Source: an uncultured Chloroflexota bacterium (GTDB lineage Bacteria; Chloroflexota; Chloroflexia; Chloroflexales; Roseiflexaceae). Taken from it: 35,029 nucleotides of DNA. A program made the translations under genes and the position numbers. Shown here piece by piece: positions 26,101 through 33,673 of the stretch. The notes under the pieces are model-generated. The model was not told the origin of the DNA. It saw only the letters and a list, made by a program, of their open reading frames with translations, and made no database searches. The DNA lies in the NCBI GenBank assembly GCA_937876225.1, contig CALFIC010000005.1, positions 1 through 35,029 of the forward strand, given 5' to 3'. Every line of letters starts with the position of its first letter. Position 1 is the first letter of the stretch.

Positions 26101-26462
26101 TCACCAATTGGATTGACATCGATGGAATGTTGACGCTGTTTGGTTTGACTCGTGATGACATCATGCAAAACCCCGAGCGGGTGAATCAGGCGGTGCGCGC
26201 CATGGCGACCCGTATGCCTACCTACGTCACAATTAAAGATGTCAAAAAACGCTGGGGTAATGGCCAAGAAGACATCTATCCAGTCGCCCAATTCGAAAAA
26301 CTGTGGGGTGATATGACGGCATTACCAGATGCCACGGTAAATTTTTTGCAAGTGACACGCCTGCGTGGCCAGCAACTCAAAGATCAAGCCCAACTCGATG
26401 GCTGGCTTCGTGACGGCAGTGCAGCCTATATTAATGCACTTTGTGATTGGAATGTTGAATGA
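23127..26462 (+). CDS. GHMP sugar kinase fused to UDPGP-family pyrophosphorylase
   Basis: A 1111-residue cytoplasmic protein. Residues about 1-140 are a helical region of unknown role. About 170-560 form a GHMP kinase: VRMDLSHSGWSD (179-190) as the substrate motif, PKGSRLAVST (311-320) as the ATP loop, GGWQDSGG (367-374) and a glycine-rich GGMSGGGMGF (526-535). About 700-1090 match the UDPGP pyrophosphorylase family: LAGGAGSRW (736-744), VVKALHP (750-756), a PVGHWFEVPN segment (890-899) and the metal-site strand HNIDTLGA (922-929). Together they would phosphorylate a free sugar at C1 and couple it to a nucleotide, as FKP does for fucose, but here the kinase comes first. The sugar is unknown. 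The next gene overlaps by 4 bases. Confidence 0.8.
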   Translation: MSQLCAIIIADDALLRDTALESVCGNASYQTLLNEINALEEFRQQRTNLYERVRALFFLYAIHRFYLPAHYPAAQATHVPYDGYVHLLNRRFEEAVTLFVAAFVFAPSDALSSALATAYHQLAFQTLADQVRQSVRAVRGNQWMFRMGHPADYPLRIHPRLLTRDADQAFPILQEATPVRMDLSHSGWSDIFFLGMDFPAGAQVLNISVDLCVRGRDTTTRPPVEAYLRVIDEPLLRLTSVDLGVTSDITELGEVFDFGRDYMGLLKGAVIAAGIIPPGLESSQRSLADVLARLVGPGHGLELVSSVNDIPKGSRLAVSTNLLAALICVCMRATGQTVNLTGALQESERRLVAARAILGEWLAGSGGGWQDSGGVWPGIKLITGVDAQPTDPEYGVSRGRLLPQHRVLGNDEISPEARQRLQDSLVLVHGGMAQNVGPILEMVTEKYLLRADAEWQARQDAIALMTEMIAALKAGDIRTLGQITTRNFMGPLQTIIPWATNRYTEGLIRAAQQRFGDQFWGFWMLGGMSGGGMGFIVDPAIKVEAQAALQEIMDAERLALQDALPFAMTPVVYDFAINERGTWAELLPATNRLMPVGYYALHMPRLLRAEARDLNLTRRRELDYFGAACLTRPELARVVPMLFNQMLPHVSSPANQTPRVHDSLIQNGFDRDFHEQIRADMRAGRIGLMQNRLPASSTIRDVDPSDVNDATGRPNAEIIRLGEAALARGEVAVVSLAGGAGSRWTQGAGVVKALHPFAKFAGRHRTFIELHIAKSQQVARRYGAAPAHVFTTSYMTDAPLRHAQMTAQSQGRPWGYAGDVLLSQGKAVGLRFVPMTRDLRFAWEETPHQLLDEQAQKMRQSVHAALIGWARSQGEGADYTDNLPNQCMHPVGHWFEVPNMLRNGTLAQLLTKNPNLRYLMVHNIDTLGATLDPALLGHHIATQKMFSFEVTARRIDDRGGGLARVDDQVRLVEGLAMPRITDEFGLRFYNTLTNWIDIDGMLTLFGLTRDDIMQNPERVNQAVRAMATRMPTYVTIKDVKKRWGNGQEDIYPVAQFEKLWGDMTALPDATVNFLQVTRLRGQQLKDQAQLDGWLRDGSAAYINALCDWNVE

Positions 26463-27610
26463 ATGATATAACGATGCGGTTTTGGAGTGATTTGTCAATA
26501 TTTGCACAACGAGACGTGGTTGCTGCACTGGGTGATATGACCAGCTGGATGCAGGCGGAGCGCACACGACCAAGTACGCTGGTGGTCGCATTTCAACACC
26601 AGTTGCCGGTAGCAGCCCTCGTGACATACCATGACCGTATTGCGGTTGGATCGGCGGTAATCGATGTGGCAGTGGTTCGACAGATAATACATACGACTGA
26701 TCTCGCACATGAAGTTATCGTACAGATGTTGATGCATCAAGCGATGATGTTTATCGAAGAAGGACTCGGTTTGGTACTCGTACATGGCGATGTATCTGCG
26801 TGGTCGCACCATGGTTTTGCACCGGTCTCGCACCGGGTCCGGGTAGCGTGGCGCGGCGAAATACCTGCATTGGCAGCCGCCCCAAATCGAGCGCAACTTG
26901 CCATCCCTACCATCGCAGAGCGTCAATTAATTCAAAGTATGGCGTTAACCGACACGCATGTGGCTGTCCGGATTGTTGATTGGGCTGCGTGGCCGCAACG
27001 ACCGTGGCTTCTGTTGTATGGCAACGATGGCCAATTGTGTGCGGCTGCAGATATTGTGACGAAAGGTGACGAAACAATCGTCGTGCAGGCCGTGGCAAGT
27101 GACGATGGCGCCGCTAGTGATTTGGTTGGCCAATTGCTCCATAGTGGGCTCGTGGCAGCGCCAATCGTTATTCAGTTACCATATACCCATGCAGTCACCC
27201 AAATGGCTTTGCATCACCATGGCGTGGCACAAGTAGCGACTGCTGGCGTACAAGCGGTGTTGTTGGGTGTATTGGATTTGCCGATGATGCTGACGGCGTT
27301 GATCCCGGCATTTGAAGAACGCTTGCGAGCCTCTGCATATGCCAATTGGAATGGTGGTGTGCGCGTCGAAATCAGTGATGAACGAGCCATGATTATGGTG
27401 GTCAATGGCAAGGTGACGGTGATTGATGGTACGCGTGAGGCTGATGTGCGTATGAAGCAAGTCGAATTAAGTGCCTTGGCACAGATGGCCTGCGGGTACC
27501 GTTCAATTGGTGCGCTACGTCGGGCAGGGTTGTTACTCTGTGATGATACCGAATTACCATTGTGTGAGATTTTGTTTCCGGCGCTGTACCCACATCTTTC
27601 CCTCGATTAA
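26459..27610 (+). CDS. Eis-like protein: GNAT-related domains with C-terminal SCP2-like domain
   Basis: A 383-residue protein with the three-part plan of Eis-type acetyltransferases. A first GNAT-like domain (about 1-130) contains LGLVLVHGDVSAWSHHGFAPV, the strand-turn that in such proteins precedes the catalytic region. A second GNAT-like region (about 150-280) and a C-terminal sterol-carrier-like domain (about 290-380, starting near WNGGVRVEISD) follow. The acetyl-CoA loop, usually R/QxxGxG/A, reads RQIIHTTDLAH (74-84) with no glycine, so acetyl-CoA binding may be lost or altered. The ATG overlaps the preceding stop as ATGA, implying translational coupling to the kinase/UDPGP protein. Role unknown; amino-sugar or nucleotide-sugar acetylation would be one speculation. 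Confidence 0.6.
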   Translation: MNDITMRFWSDLSIFAQRDVVAALGDMTSWMQAERTRPSTLVVAFQHQLPVAALVTYHDRIAVGSAVIDVAVVRQIIHTTDLAHEVIVQMLMHQAMMFIEEGLGLVLVHGDVSAWSHHGFAPVSHRVRVAWRGEIPALAAAPNRAQLAIPTIAERQLIQSMALTDTHVAVRIVDWAAWPQRPWLLLYGNDGQLCAAADIVTKGDETIVVQAVASDDGAASDLVGQLLHSGLVAAPIVIQLPYTHAVTQMALHHHGVAQVATAGVQAVLLGVLDLPMMLTALIPAFEERLRASAYANWNGGVRVEISDERAMIMVVNGKVTVIDGTREADVRMKQVELSALAQMACGYRSIGALRRAGLLLCDDTELPLCEILFPALYPHLSLD

Positions 27611-27625
27611 TGAACTGAGCGCAGC

Positions 27626-29167
27626 ATGGCGAGTGTGACTGTACACGATGCAATTCGATTAGCGTTACCGGTGTCGACCCAAATTGTCGCTGGACATGCA
27701 GGGTTGCACCGTTCAGTATCATGGCCAGTGGTGGCACGTGGGTTAGCACCGTTGTTTACTGAGCTCCATGGTAATGAATTTGCCTTGGTATCTGTCGTAG
27801 CCCTCAAAGACATCGACCCGCCGATTTCTTTGCCAACACTTATCGAGCGGCTTATTAGTGTGCCGATTAGCGCATTGGCAATTGTCGGCCATATTGATGC
27901 ACAATCGATTGCCGTGGCCGAACAAGCAAATCTGCCTTTGCTTCATTTGGCGAGCGATGTCGATATACATGTAGTTGATCGTGAATTACAACGATTAATT
28001 GGTGATTATGATGCGCAAGTCGATCGTCGTGCAGCCCAAATTGCGCTTGAATTAGGCGAGCAATCGTTGGCTGGCGGTGGCTTCCCTGCCATGTTGGCGT
28101 TGCTGGCAAATCGTACTGGGCGGTCGGTTGCTATTTATTCTGTTAAAGGTGACATGCTGGCGTTCCATGGTGCATCAGAAATTAAATCGACGTTGCTTCA
28201 TATTGCACTTACCCCTGGGAATCAACGGGTGGGCGGCATCGATACGTGGTGCCTGCCACTTGCTGCTGCAGGCCAAGGGATTGGCTTTATTGTGTTGGCA
28301 GGGCTATCGTTGACTGATGCCGACAAAGCGACGGTCAAACGTGCGGCTATGGCGTTAGCTATGGAATTAACCAAAACCCAAGCGCTCTCGGCCGTCGAAG
28401 AACGCTACCGCGGCAACTTCCTTGAGCAATTATTGGCAGGGAATCTGTCTGATCCACTCGTGTTGCAACAACGAGCGCGTGAGATGGGTGTTGATTTGCG
28501 GAAACCGCATGTCGCCATGCTCTTTAGTCTGCCGCTCGCTCAACAAAATCAACTCCAATCGCAATTCGCCAATGCCTTGCCCCAATTGGGATCAACGATT
28601 CCATGGTTGGTGCATGCGTTAGGGGTGCTTTGTTTTGTGCCTGCAGATACGGTAAATGGCACCGAAAAACAAATCATTCAATTAGTTTTGCGCGATGTAG
28701 TTGCCTACTTCCCCACCGTGCGTGCGACGTATGGTCGGGTTGCGTTGACGCCTACCGAATGGGTTCGCTCACAAACCGAAGCCGAATTAACTCAAAAACT
28801 ATTACGGTCTAATTCCAATACCGTACTTGGCTATGCCGAAATCGGCGTGTACCAATTGTTATTGCTACTAGTGAATAATGCCGACGCCATGCTCTTTTAT
28901 CACCAACATTTAGGTGCATTGCTCGACTACGAACGTGAGCAACATGGCGAATTACTCCAAACGCTGGAAGCTTTTTTTGACTGTAATGGTAATCTTGCCC
29001 GTACGTCTGAAGCAATCCACGTGCACCGCAATACGCTACTCTACCGATTGTCACGTATTTCGCAGATTTGTCAGGTTGATCTCGATAATACCGAGACCCG
29101 GTTGTCGTTGTGGCTCGCAATCAAACTTCATCGTTTGATTGGTCATACTGCCACAGATTCGTTATAA
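27626..29167 (+). CDS. PucR-family transcriptional regulator
   Basis: A 513-residue regulator. The N-terminal PucR domain (about 8-125) contains VSWPVVAR and the IVGHIDAQSIAVAEQANLPL helix-strand pattern. A central GAF/GGDEF-like region spans about 150-400, and the C-terminal PucR-type HTH (about 443-505) has the segment NLARTSEAIHVHRNTLLYRL (456-475). The family is best known for controlling purine catabolism and amino-acid or sugar-diacid use. Its start is 15 bases after the Eis-like gene, with only a weak ribosome site, so it is probably cotranscribed with the upstream sugar-nucleotide genes. It may regulate that operon or the dehydrogenase downstream; neither is shown. Confidence 0.88.
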   Translation: MASVTVHDAIRLALPVSTQIVAGHAGLHRSVSWPVVARGLAPLFTELHGNEFALVSVVALKDIDPPISLPTLIERLISVPISALAIVGHIDAQSIAVAEQANLPLLHLASDVDIHVVDRELQRLIGDYDAQVDRRAAQIALELGEQSLAGGGFPAMLALLANRTGRSVAIYSVKGDMLAFHGASEIKSTLLHIALTPGNQRVGGIDTWCLPLAAAGQGIGFIVLAGLSLTDADKATVKRAAMALAMELTKTQALSAVEERYRGNFLEQLLAGNLSDPLVLQQRAREMGVDLRKPHVAMLFSLPLAQQNQLQSQFANALPQLGSTIPWLVHALGVLCFVPADTVNGTEKQIIQLVLRDVVAYFPTVRATYGRVALTPTEWVRSQTEAELTQKLLRSNSNTVLGYAEIGVYQLLLLLVNNADAMLFYHQHLGALLDYEREQHGELLQTLEAFFDCNGNLARTSEAIHVHRNTLLYRLSRISQICQVDLDNTETRLSLWLAIKLHRLIGHTATDSL

Positions 29168-29215
29168 TCACTAAGTAATTGCATGCGTATTATGCGCGAA
29201 AGAGTAGGTGATTAG

Positions 29216-30058
29216 ATGGCGGCTCAAGAAAAAATAATGATTGTTACTGGTGCCACGGGCGGCATTGGTCTCATTACTGCCCGCGAATTAGCTGCGACTG
29301 GCGCCAAAGTTGTGTTGGTGGGTCGCTCTGAAGCGCGTTTGAATGATGCAGTAGCATTGATTACGCAACAGACTCCCGACGCCCAGCTCGATACTATCCA
29401 GGCTGATTTGTCATCACAAGCAGAAGTATTAACCGTGGCGAATACAATCAAGCAACGCTACGACCATATCGACGTGCTCATCAACAATGCTGGCGCCTAC
29501 TATACCACGCACCAATTGAGTGTTGATGGTATCGAAATGACATGGGCACTCAATCATATGGCTCCATTTTTGTTGACAACGAGCCTGCTTGATGTATTGC
29601 GCGCTAGTGCGCCAGCCCGGATTATCACCGTGGCATCAGCGGCGCACCAAGGTGCAACCATCGACTTTGATGATCTCGAAGGCAAAAAACGCTTTAATGG
29701 CTGGAAGGCTTACGGCCAATCCAAACTTGCCAATATCATGTTCACATATGAATTAGCCAACCGATTACTGGATTCGGACGTAACCGCTAATTGTCTGCAT
29801 CCTGGGTTTGTGGCCACGGGCTTTGCCCAAAACAACGGCGGTTGGTTCGCCAAAGTATTTGCGGTGATGCAACGCTACATTGCGATTACTCCAGAACAAG
29901 GCGCAGAAACAACGGTTTTTCTCGCCCGCAATGATAGTGTCGCCACAACTACCGCAAAGTATTTTGATAAATGCAAGCCAGTAGCTTCTTCTAAATTGTC
30001 CTACGATGTGACGACTCAACGCCGTTTGTGGCAACTTAGTCAAGATATGGTGAAATAA
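29216..30058 (+). CDS. Short-chain dehydrogenase/reductase (retinol-dehydrogenase-like)
   Basis: A 280-residue classical SDR. The Rossmann cofactor motif TGATGGIG is at 11-18, with Arg37 in VGRS suggesting NADP preference, and NNAG at 90-93. The catalytic set is Asn113, Ser141, Tyr166 and Lys170 in YGQSK. The HPGFVATGFAQN segment and overall pattern match the retinol-dehydrogenase/WW-oxidoreductase-like group. It reduces or oxidises an unknown carbonyl or alcohol. The start is 48 bases after the PucR gene with AGGTG at five bases, so it could be the last gene of that operon. A long perfect palindromic terminator follows. Confidence 0.92.
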   Translation: MAAQEKIMIVTGATGGIGLITARELAATGAKVVLVGRSEARLNDAVALITQQTPDAQLDTIQADLSSQAEVLTVANTIKQRYDHIDVLINNAGAYYTTHQLSVDGIEMTWALNHMAPFLLTTSLLDVLRASAPARIITVASAAHQGATIDFDDLEGKKRFNGWKAYGQSKLANIMFTYELANRLLDSDVTANCLHPGFVATGFAQNNGGWFAKVFAVMQRYIAITPEQGAETTVFLARNDSVATTTAKYFDKCKPVASSKLSYDVTTQRRLWQLSQDMVK

Positions 30059-30074
30059 GCTATATCTATCAATC

Positions 30075-30112
30075 AAAACCCCCCGAGGAGCATATGCTCC
30101 TCGGGGGGTTTT
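30075..30112. terminator. Perfect bidirectional terminator
   Basis: A perfect 38-base palindrome (two 19-base arms, 30075-30093 and 30094-30112) with core CCCCCCGAGGAGCAT. It begins with AAAA and ends with TTTT, so it can terminate the dehydrogenase transcript on plus and the small helical gene on minus. Confidence 0.9.
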
Positions 30113-30119
30113 GTGGTGG

Positions 30120-30521
30120 CTATTCGCCTTGGTGGCGATTTTCGCTGAGGCTGGCAGCTAATTTGCGGAGTTCTTCGTTAATACCGGCTAAACCACTCAC
30201 TACTTTGGTGTGCGCCTCGGTAACTGATGGATTTTCCATGGCTTTCTCAACGAATTGTTTGCCTTTTTCGCTGACTTCGGCAACTTTTTCGTTGCTACGC
30301 AGGGCTTGCAACCGATCGACCACTTCGCCAACACCTTTTTGCAGGTCTTGTTGGATTTGGTGGGCCTGATTGCTATTCAAAAACGCTCGTGCAACGGCTT
30401 CGAGTTGGGTGCCTAATGCCCGTAATTCATCTAAGAGTGATTCATTGTGGGTAGGGTTGGGGGTGGCTGCTTCGGCTGGGTTGGGAGTTGATTCTGGTGG
30501 GATTTGGGTGTTGTCTGACAT
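30120..30521 (-). CDS. Small helical protein of unknown function
   Basis: A 133-residue protein. The first 28 residues are Pro/Asn/Thr-rich and likely disordered; the rest is strongly predicted as amphipathic helix, with heptad-like stretches such as LLDELRALGTQLEAVARAFL and GVGEVVDRLQALRSNEKV. There is no signal peptide or membrane segment. The composition is acidic and rich in Glu, Ala and Gln. AAAGGA eight bases before ATG 30521 supports the start. It is monocistronic, ends in the shared palindromic terminator and is divergent from cysK. I do not recognise a family; a coiled-coil or four-helix scaffold is possible. Confidence 0.75.
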   Translation of the reverse strand: MSDNTQIPPESTPNPAEAATPNPTHNESLLDELRALGTQLEAVARAFLNSNQAHQIQQDLQKGVGEVVDRLQALRSNEKVAEVSEKGKQFVEKAMENPSVTEAHTKVVSGLAGINEELRKLAASLSENRHQGE

Positions 30522-30664
30522 GATCAGATTCCTTTCATTTTTTGTAACCGCAGTTCTGACGGTAGCCGTATATCATTTGTTGCGTGAATATCTCTGTATT
30601 TCTGTGCAAAATTAAAATTTGCTAAGTTGCGCGTCTAAAGTCATTTACGCCATGCTTCTACCAC

Positions 30665-30723
30665 TTGCGCATTCTGTTTTTTTTAGTATAATTATAATTG
30701 ACTAATTTGAGTGATTTACTCAA
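30665..30723 (+). promoter_or_regulatory. cysK promoter with dyad in the leader
   Basis: TTGCGC (30665-30670) with a 16-base spacer precedes TATAAT (30687-30692); a second TATAAT directly abuts it (30693-30698). Just after the likely start point lies the dyad TTGAGT/ACTCAA (30707-30712 and 30718-30723, 5-base spacer), in a good position for a repressor responding to sulfur or cysteine status. The ligand and protein are unknown. Confidence 0.5.
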
Positions 30724-30741
30724 TATAAAAAGAGGTATGCA

Positions 30742-31665
30742 ATGGCACGGATTTATCGTAGTGTTGTTGAATTAATTGGCAATACCCCATTGGTGCAAAT
30801 CAAAGCTCCAGGGGCGACGGTACTTGCGAAGCTTGAGTGGTTTAATCCGGGCGGGAGTGTCAAGGATCGCATTGGCTTTGCGATGATTGATGCCGCCGAA
30901 AAAGCTGGGTTGATTACGCCAGGCAAAACGGTGATTATCGAGCCAACCAGTGGCAACACGGGGATTGGTTTGGCGATGGTTGCCGCTGCCAAGGGCTACC
31001 GCATGATTTTGACCATGCCTGATTCGATGAGTATCGAGCGTCGTAAATTGCTCAAAGGTTTTGGCGCCCAAGTGGTATTGACACCAGCGGCTGAGGGGAT
31101 GCGTGGCGCTATCGCGCGTGCGGAGGCCTTAGCTGCCGAAACGCCCAATGCCTGGATTCCACAGCAATTCAACAATATTGCCAACCCTGACGTTCATCGC
31201 CGTACCACTGCGCTTGAAATTTTGAATGACACCGATAACAACATCGATATTTTTGTGTCCGGTGTGGGTACCGGTGGTACCGTGACCGGTGTGGGTGAAG
31301 TGTTGCGCCAACACAAACCAGATATCAAAATCGTCGCTGTTGAACCCGAAGCATCACCGGTGTTGTCGGGTGGTCAACCTGGCCCGCACAAAATCCAAGG
31401 TATTGGTGCCGGGTTTGTCCCACAAGTGCTCAATACTGCAGTGTATGACGAAGTCATCAAAGTCAGCAATGATGATGCGTTTGCGACGGCGCGCCGGTTG
31501 GCGCAACAAGAAGGCCTAATGGTCGGGATTAGTTCAGGGGCTGCGGCCTTTGCTGCCATCCAATTGGCTGCTCGACCCGAAAACGCCGGCAAGACCATCG
31601 TCTTTATTTCGGCGAGTAATGGCGAACGCTACTTGAGCACCGCCCTTTTCCCAGACGAAGCCTAA
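30742..31665 (+). CDS. cysK: Cysteine synthase (O-acetylserine sulfhydrylase)
   Basis: A 307-residue PLP enzyme of fold type II that makes cysteine from O-acetylserine and sulfide. The PLP lysine is Lys41 in NPGGSVKDR. The substrate loop TSGNTG is at 69-74, the phosphate-binding loop is VGTGGTVTG (about 175-183), and ISSGAA near 269 precedes the C-terminal FISASNGERYLST. MSIERRKLL (about 96-104) is typical of CysK. AGAGG six bases before the ATG supports the start. It stands alone, with its own promoter and terminator. O-phosphoserine or cystathionine substrates cannot be excluded from sequence alone. Confidence 0.94.
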   Translation: MARIYRSVVELIGNTPLVQIKAPGATVLAKLEWFNPGGSVKDRIGFAMIDAAEKAGLITPGKTVIIEPTSGNTGIGLAMVAAAKGYRMILTMPDSMSIERRKLLKGFGAQVVLTPAAEGMRGAIARAEALAAETPNAWIPQQFNNIANPDVHRRTTALEILNDTDNNIDIFVSGVGTGGTVTGVGEVLRQHKPDIKIVAVEPEASPVLSGGQPGPHKIQGIGAGFVPQVLNTAVYDEVIKVSNDDAFATARRLAQQEGLMVGISSGAAAFAAIQLAARPENAGKTIVFISASNGERYLSTALFPDEA

Positions 31666-31686
31666 TTATTGACTCAGCGGATAATT

Positions 31687-31719
31687 CCCCTCACATCACT
31701 CGATGTGAGGGGCTTTGTT
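31687..31719 (+). terminator. Rho-independent terminator after cysK
   Basis: An 11-bp stem, CCCCTCACATC (31687-31697) with GATGTGAGGGG (31702-31712), and 4-base loop are followed by CTTTGTTT, an imperfect T tract. A TGT-TACAAT extended -10 at 31720-31728 directly after it may start the next gene. Confidence 0.8.
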
Positions 31720-31770
31720 TGTTACAATGCAATGATGAACGCCACCTGGAATGAAGGCATGTAATTTACT

Positions 31771-32748
31771 ATGGACGAAATTTTGGCCGGACTTCAAGCC
31801 GATGCGGATACTTATTGTCTCGAAGAACCAACAGTTACTTCTTGGCAATTAGCAATCTTGAACCGTTTGCGCGATTATGTGGCATTGGTTGTGCAGCCAT
31901 TAAAACTACGCGTCCGCACTATTGTCATCCAACAAGTATTGTCGCAACGCATCGAAATCCGTGTGTCTGGGACATCAGTAGTGACGATTGTCTTTGCGCC
32001 GAGTGAGCAACTCGCTGGTGAAATTGCGTTTTTGCGCACCTGTGCGCTCAAACAATTGCCGGTGCCACGGATTATTCACGCCGACATTTCGTACAACTTT
32101 TTGCCGGTAGGTTTTGTTTTGTACAACCATATTACGGGGATGGCTGTCAGTGATGTGGCAGACGCGACGTTGCAACGAATGGCTGCCCGTCAAGTAGGGC
32201 GCACGTTGCGTGTCATGCATACCTTGCCGATGAACGGTTGGGGCTGGCCGACTCCGCTACAAAAATGGCCAATGCACGATTGGCGTAGTGTGTTGCAACA
32301 CTGGTTCCGTGAAACGACAATGATTGATCAATTACACACCGCAACTGCGGCATCGGTGTTGACTGATTTTTGGCAAAAAATCATCCAAGATGACATAATG
32401 AAAAACATTGAACCCGTATGTATCCACGGTGATTTACAAATGGCACATGTGTATGTCACTGTCCATAGCCATGTTCAACTCGAAGGTGTGGTGCGACCGG
32501 GGTTTATCGTAGCAGGAGATCCGATGTTTGATTTGGCTGCGTCGATGCGTACTGCGACGTCATTGGCGTTTCGCCAAGGGATTATCGAAGGGTATACCGC
32601 TACGGTGCCATTGCGCCCCGATGAGGTAATCCGGATTAAACGGTTGTCTATCATATGGCGCATCCACGACTTGCTCATCGACAATAATGTCGACGAGCAA
32701 GTGTTGTTACAGAGTATTACCACGGCACTCGCTGGTGTGGCGGAATGA
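31771..32748 (+). CDS. APH-fold phosphotransferase-like protein with altered catalytic site
   Basis: A 325-residue protein with the aminoglycoside-phosphotransferase/choline-kinase fold. A degenerate N lobe (about 45-125) ends in the hinge-like LPVGFVLYNHITG. The C lobe has the Brenner motif IHGDLQMAH (218-226), keeping catalytic Asp221 but with His226 where Asn normally binds Mg, and the later motif reads GFIVAGDPMFDLA (244-256), lacking the Asp usually found in the IDW/IDF part. Activity may be lost or changed. No antibiotic-resistance role should be inferred. A possible extended -10 lies at 31720-31728; the ribosome site is weak. It converges on a CDF transporter gene with a 13-base gap. 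Confidence 0.65.
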   Translation: MDEILAGLQADADTYCLEEPTVTSWQLAILNRLRDYVALVVQPLKLRVRTIVIQQVLSQRIEIRVSGTSVVTIVFAPSEQLAGEIAFLRTCALKQLPVPRIIHADISYNFLPVGFVLYNHITGMAVSDVADATLQRMAARQVGRTLRVMHTLPMNGWGWPTPLQKWPMHDWRSVLQHWFRETTMIDQLHTATAASVLTDFWQKIIQDDIMKNIEPVCIHGDLQMAHVYVTVHSHVQLEGVVRPGFIVAGDPMFDLAASMRTATSLAFRQGIIEGYTATVPLRPDEVIRIKRLSIIWRIHDLLIDNNVDEQVLLQSITTALAGVAE

Positions 32749-32761
32749 ATGTGGTGGGGGG

Positions 32762-33664
32762 TTATTGCGGTGTGCTACGGTGTAGTTGAATGTCTTCGAA
32801 CGACAGCGGGTCGTCGTTTGGTTCAATATGCGTAATGACATTTGTATTGTGAAATGCCACGTGCACGGCAATTTCGATTTTTTCGAGCAGTTCATGACCA
32901 TGTGCGACACTCCAGTTGCCTGGAACAAGCACATGCATCGAGACAAATTTGCGTGCCCCCGAGATGCGCGTGCGGATGGCATGGAACATGACTTCATCGC
33001 TTTCGAATTGTTTGAGGACGTTGTGCAAGGCTTGTAATTCTGCATCCGCAAAACTGGCATCGAGTAACCCATTCATTGAACGGCGTACGAGATCCCAGCC
33101 CATGCGGATGATATTGAGCCCCACGAGCATCGCCATGACAGGGTCTATCCACCACCATGGAGTGTTCGTGGCCACAATTACGCCGATACAAACGACAAAC
33201 GAAGAAATCACGTCACTCATCAAGTGATGTGAATCTGCTTCGAGTGCAATCGAATTGTTTTCAATGGCGGCTTTTTTAATCCATTGGGCTAAGATGTAAT
33301 TGACTGCGGAGGTGCCTAAAGCGAGTCCAATGCCCACTACTGACGCCGTCACCGGTTCGGGGTTGAGTAAGCGAATTACCGATGTGTAAATAATACCGAC
33401 AGCTGCCATTACGATTAAGGCGCCTTCGAAGCCGCTACTGAAATATTCGGCTTTGTCGTGGCCATAAGCGTGCTCGTCGTCGGGTGGGCGGGCCGATAGC
33501 GACAATGCCCAGATTGCGGCACTCGCACCGAGGGCATTGACGATGGATTCGATGGCATCAGAAAGTAAGCTGACCGAACCGGTCAAACGATAGGCAGCGG
33601 TTTTGGCGGCAATCATCAGAAATGCGACGGCGAGTGAAATCCATGCGTATTTGCGTAATCCCAT
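32762..33664 (-). CDS. Cation diffusion facilitator (CDF) metal efflux transporter
   Basis: A 300-residue FieF/YiiP-like exporter with six membrane helices (about residues 1-195) and a cytoplasmic metal-binding domain (about 205-290). HAYGHDKAE (65-73) is the conserved loop. His147 and Asp151 in HLMSD match the helix-5 ligands of the transport site. The helix-2 partner region reads SDAIESIVN (35-43), with Asp36 and Glu39 as possible ligands rather than the Asp-x3-Asp of YiiP, so the metal preference is uncertain. It exchanges Zn, Fe or Mn for protons. AGGGA precedes ATG 33664. It follows priA by 9 bases on the same strand and may be cotranscribed with it. Confidence 0.92.
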   Translation of the reverse strand: MGLRKYAWISLAVAFLMIAAKTAAYRLTGSVSLLSDAIESIVNALGASAAIWALSLSARPPDDEHAYGHDKAEYFSSGFEGALIVMAAVGIIYTSVIRLLNPEPVTASVVGIGLALGTSAVNYILAQWIKKAAIENNSIALEADSHHLMSDVISSFVVCIGVIVATNTPWWWIDPVMAMLVGLNIIRMGWDLVRRSMNGLLDASFADAELQALHNVLKQFESDEVMFHAIRTRISGARKFVSMHVLVPGNWSVAHGHELLEKIEIAVHVAFHNTNVITHIEPNDDPLSFEDIQLHRSTPQ

Positions 33665-33673
33665 GACACATCC

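Noticed and set aside
23127..26462. Assignment of the fusion protein as fucokinase/GDP-fucose pyrophosphorylase
   Set aside because: Domain order is reversed and the pyrophosphorylase half looks like the UDPGP family, so fucose specificity is not supported.
31771..32748. An aminoglycoside resistance gene
   Set aside because: Only the general fold is shared; key metal ligands are substituted and there is no resistance-gene context.
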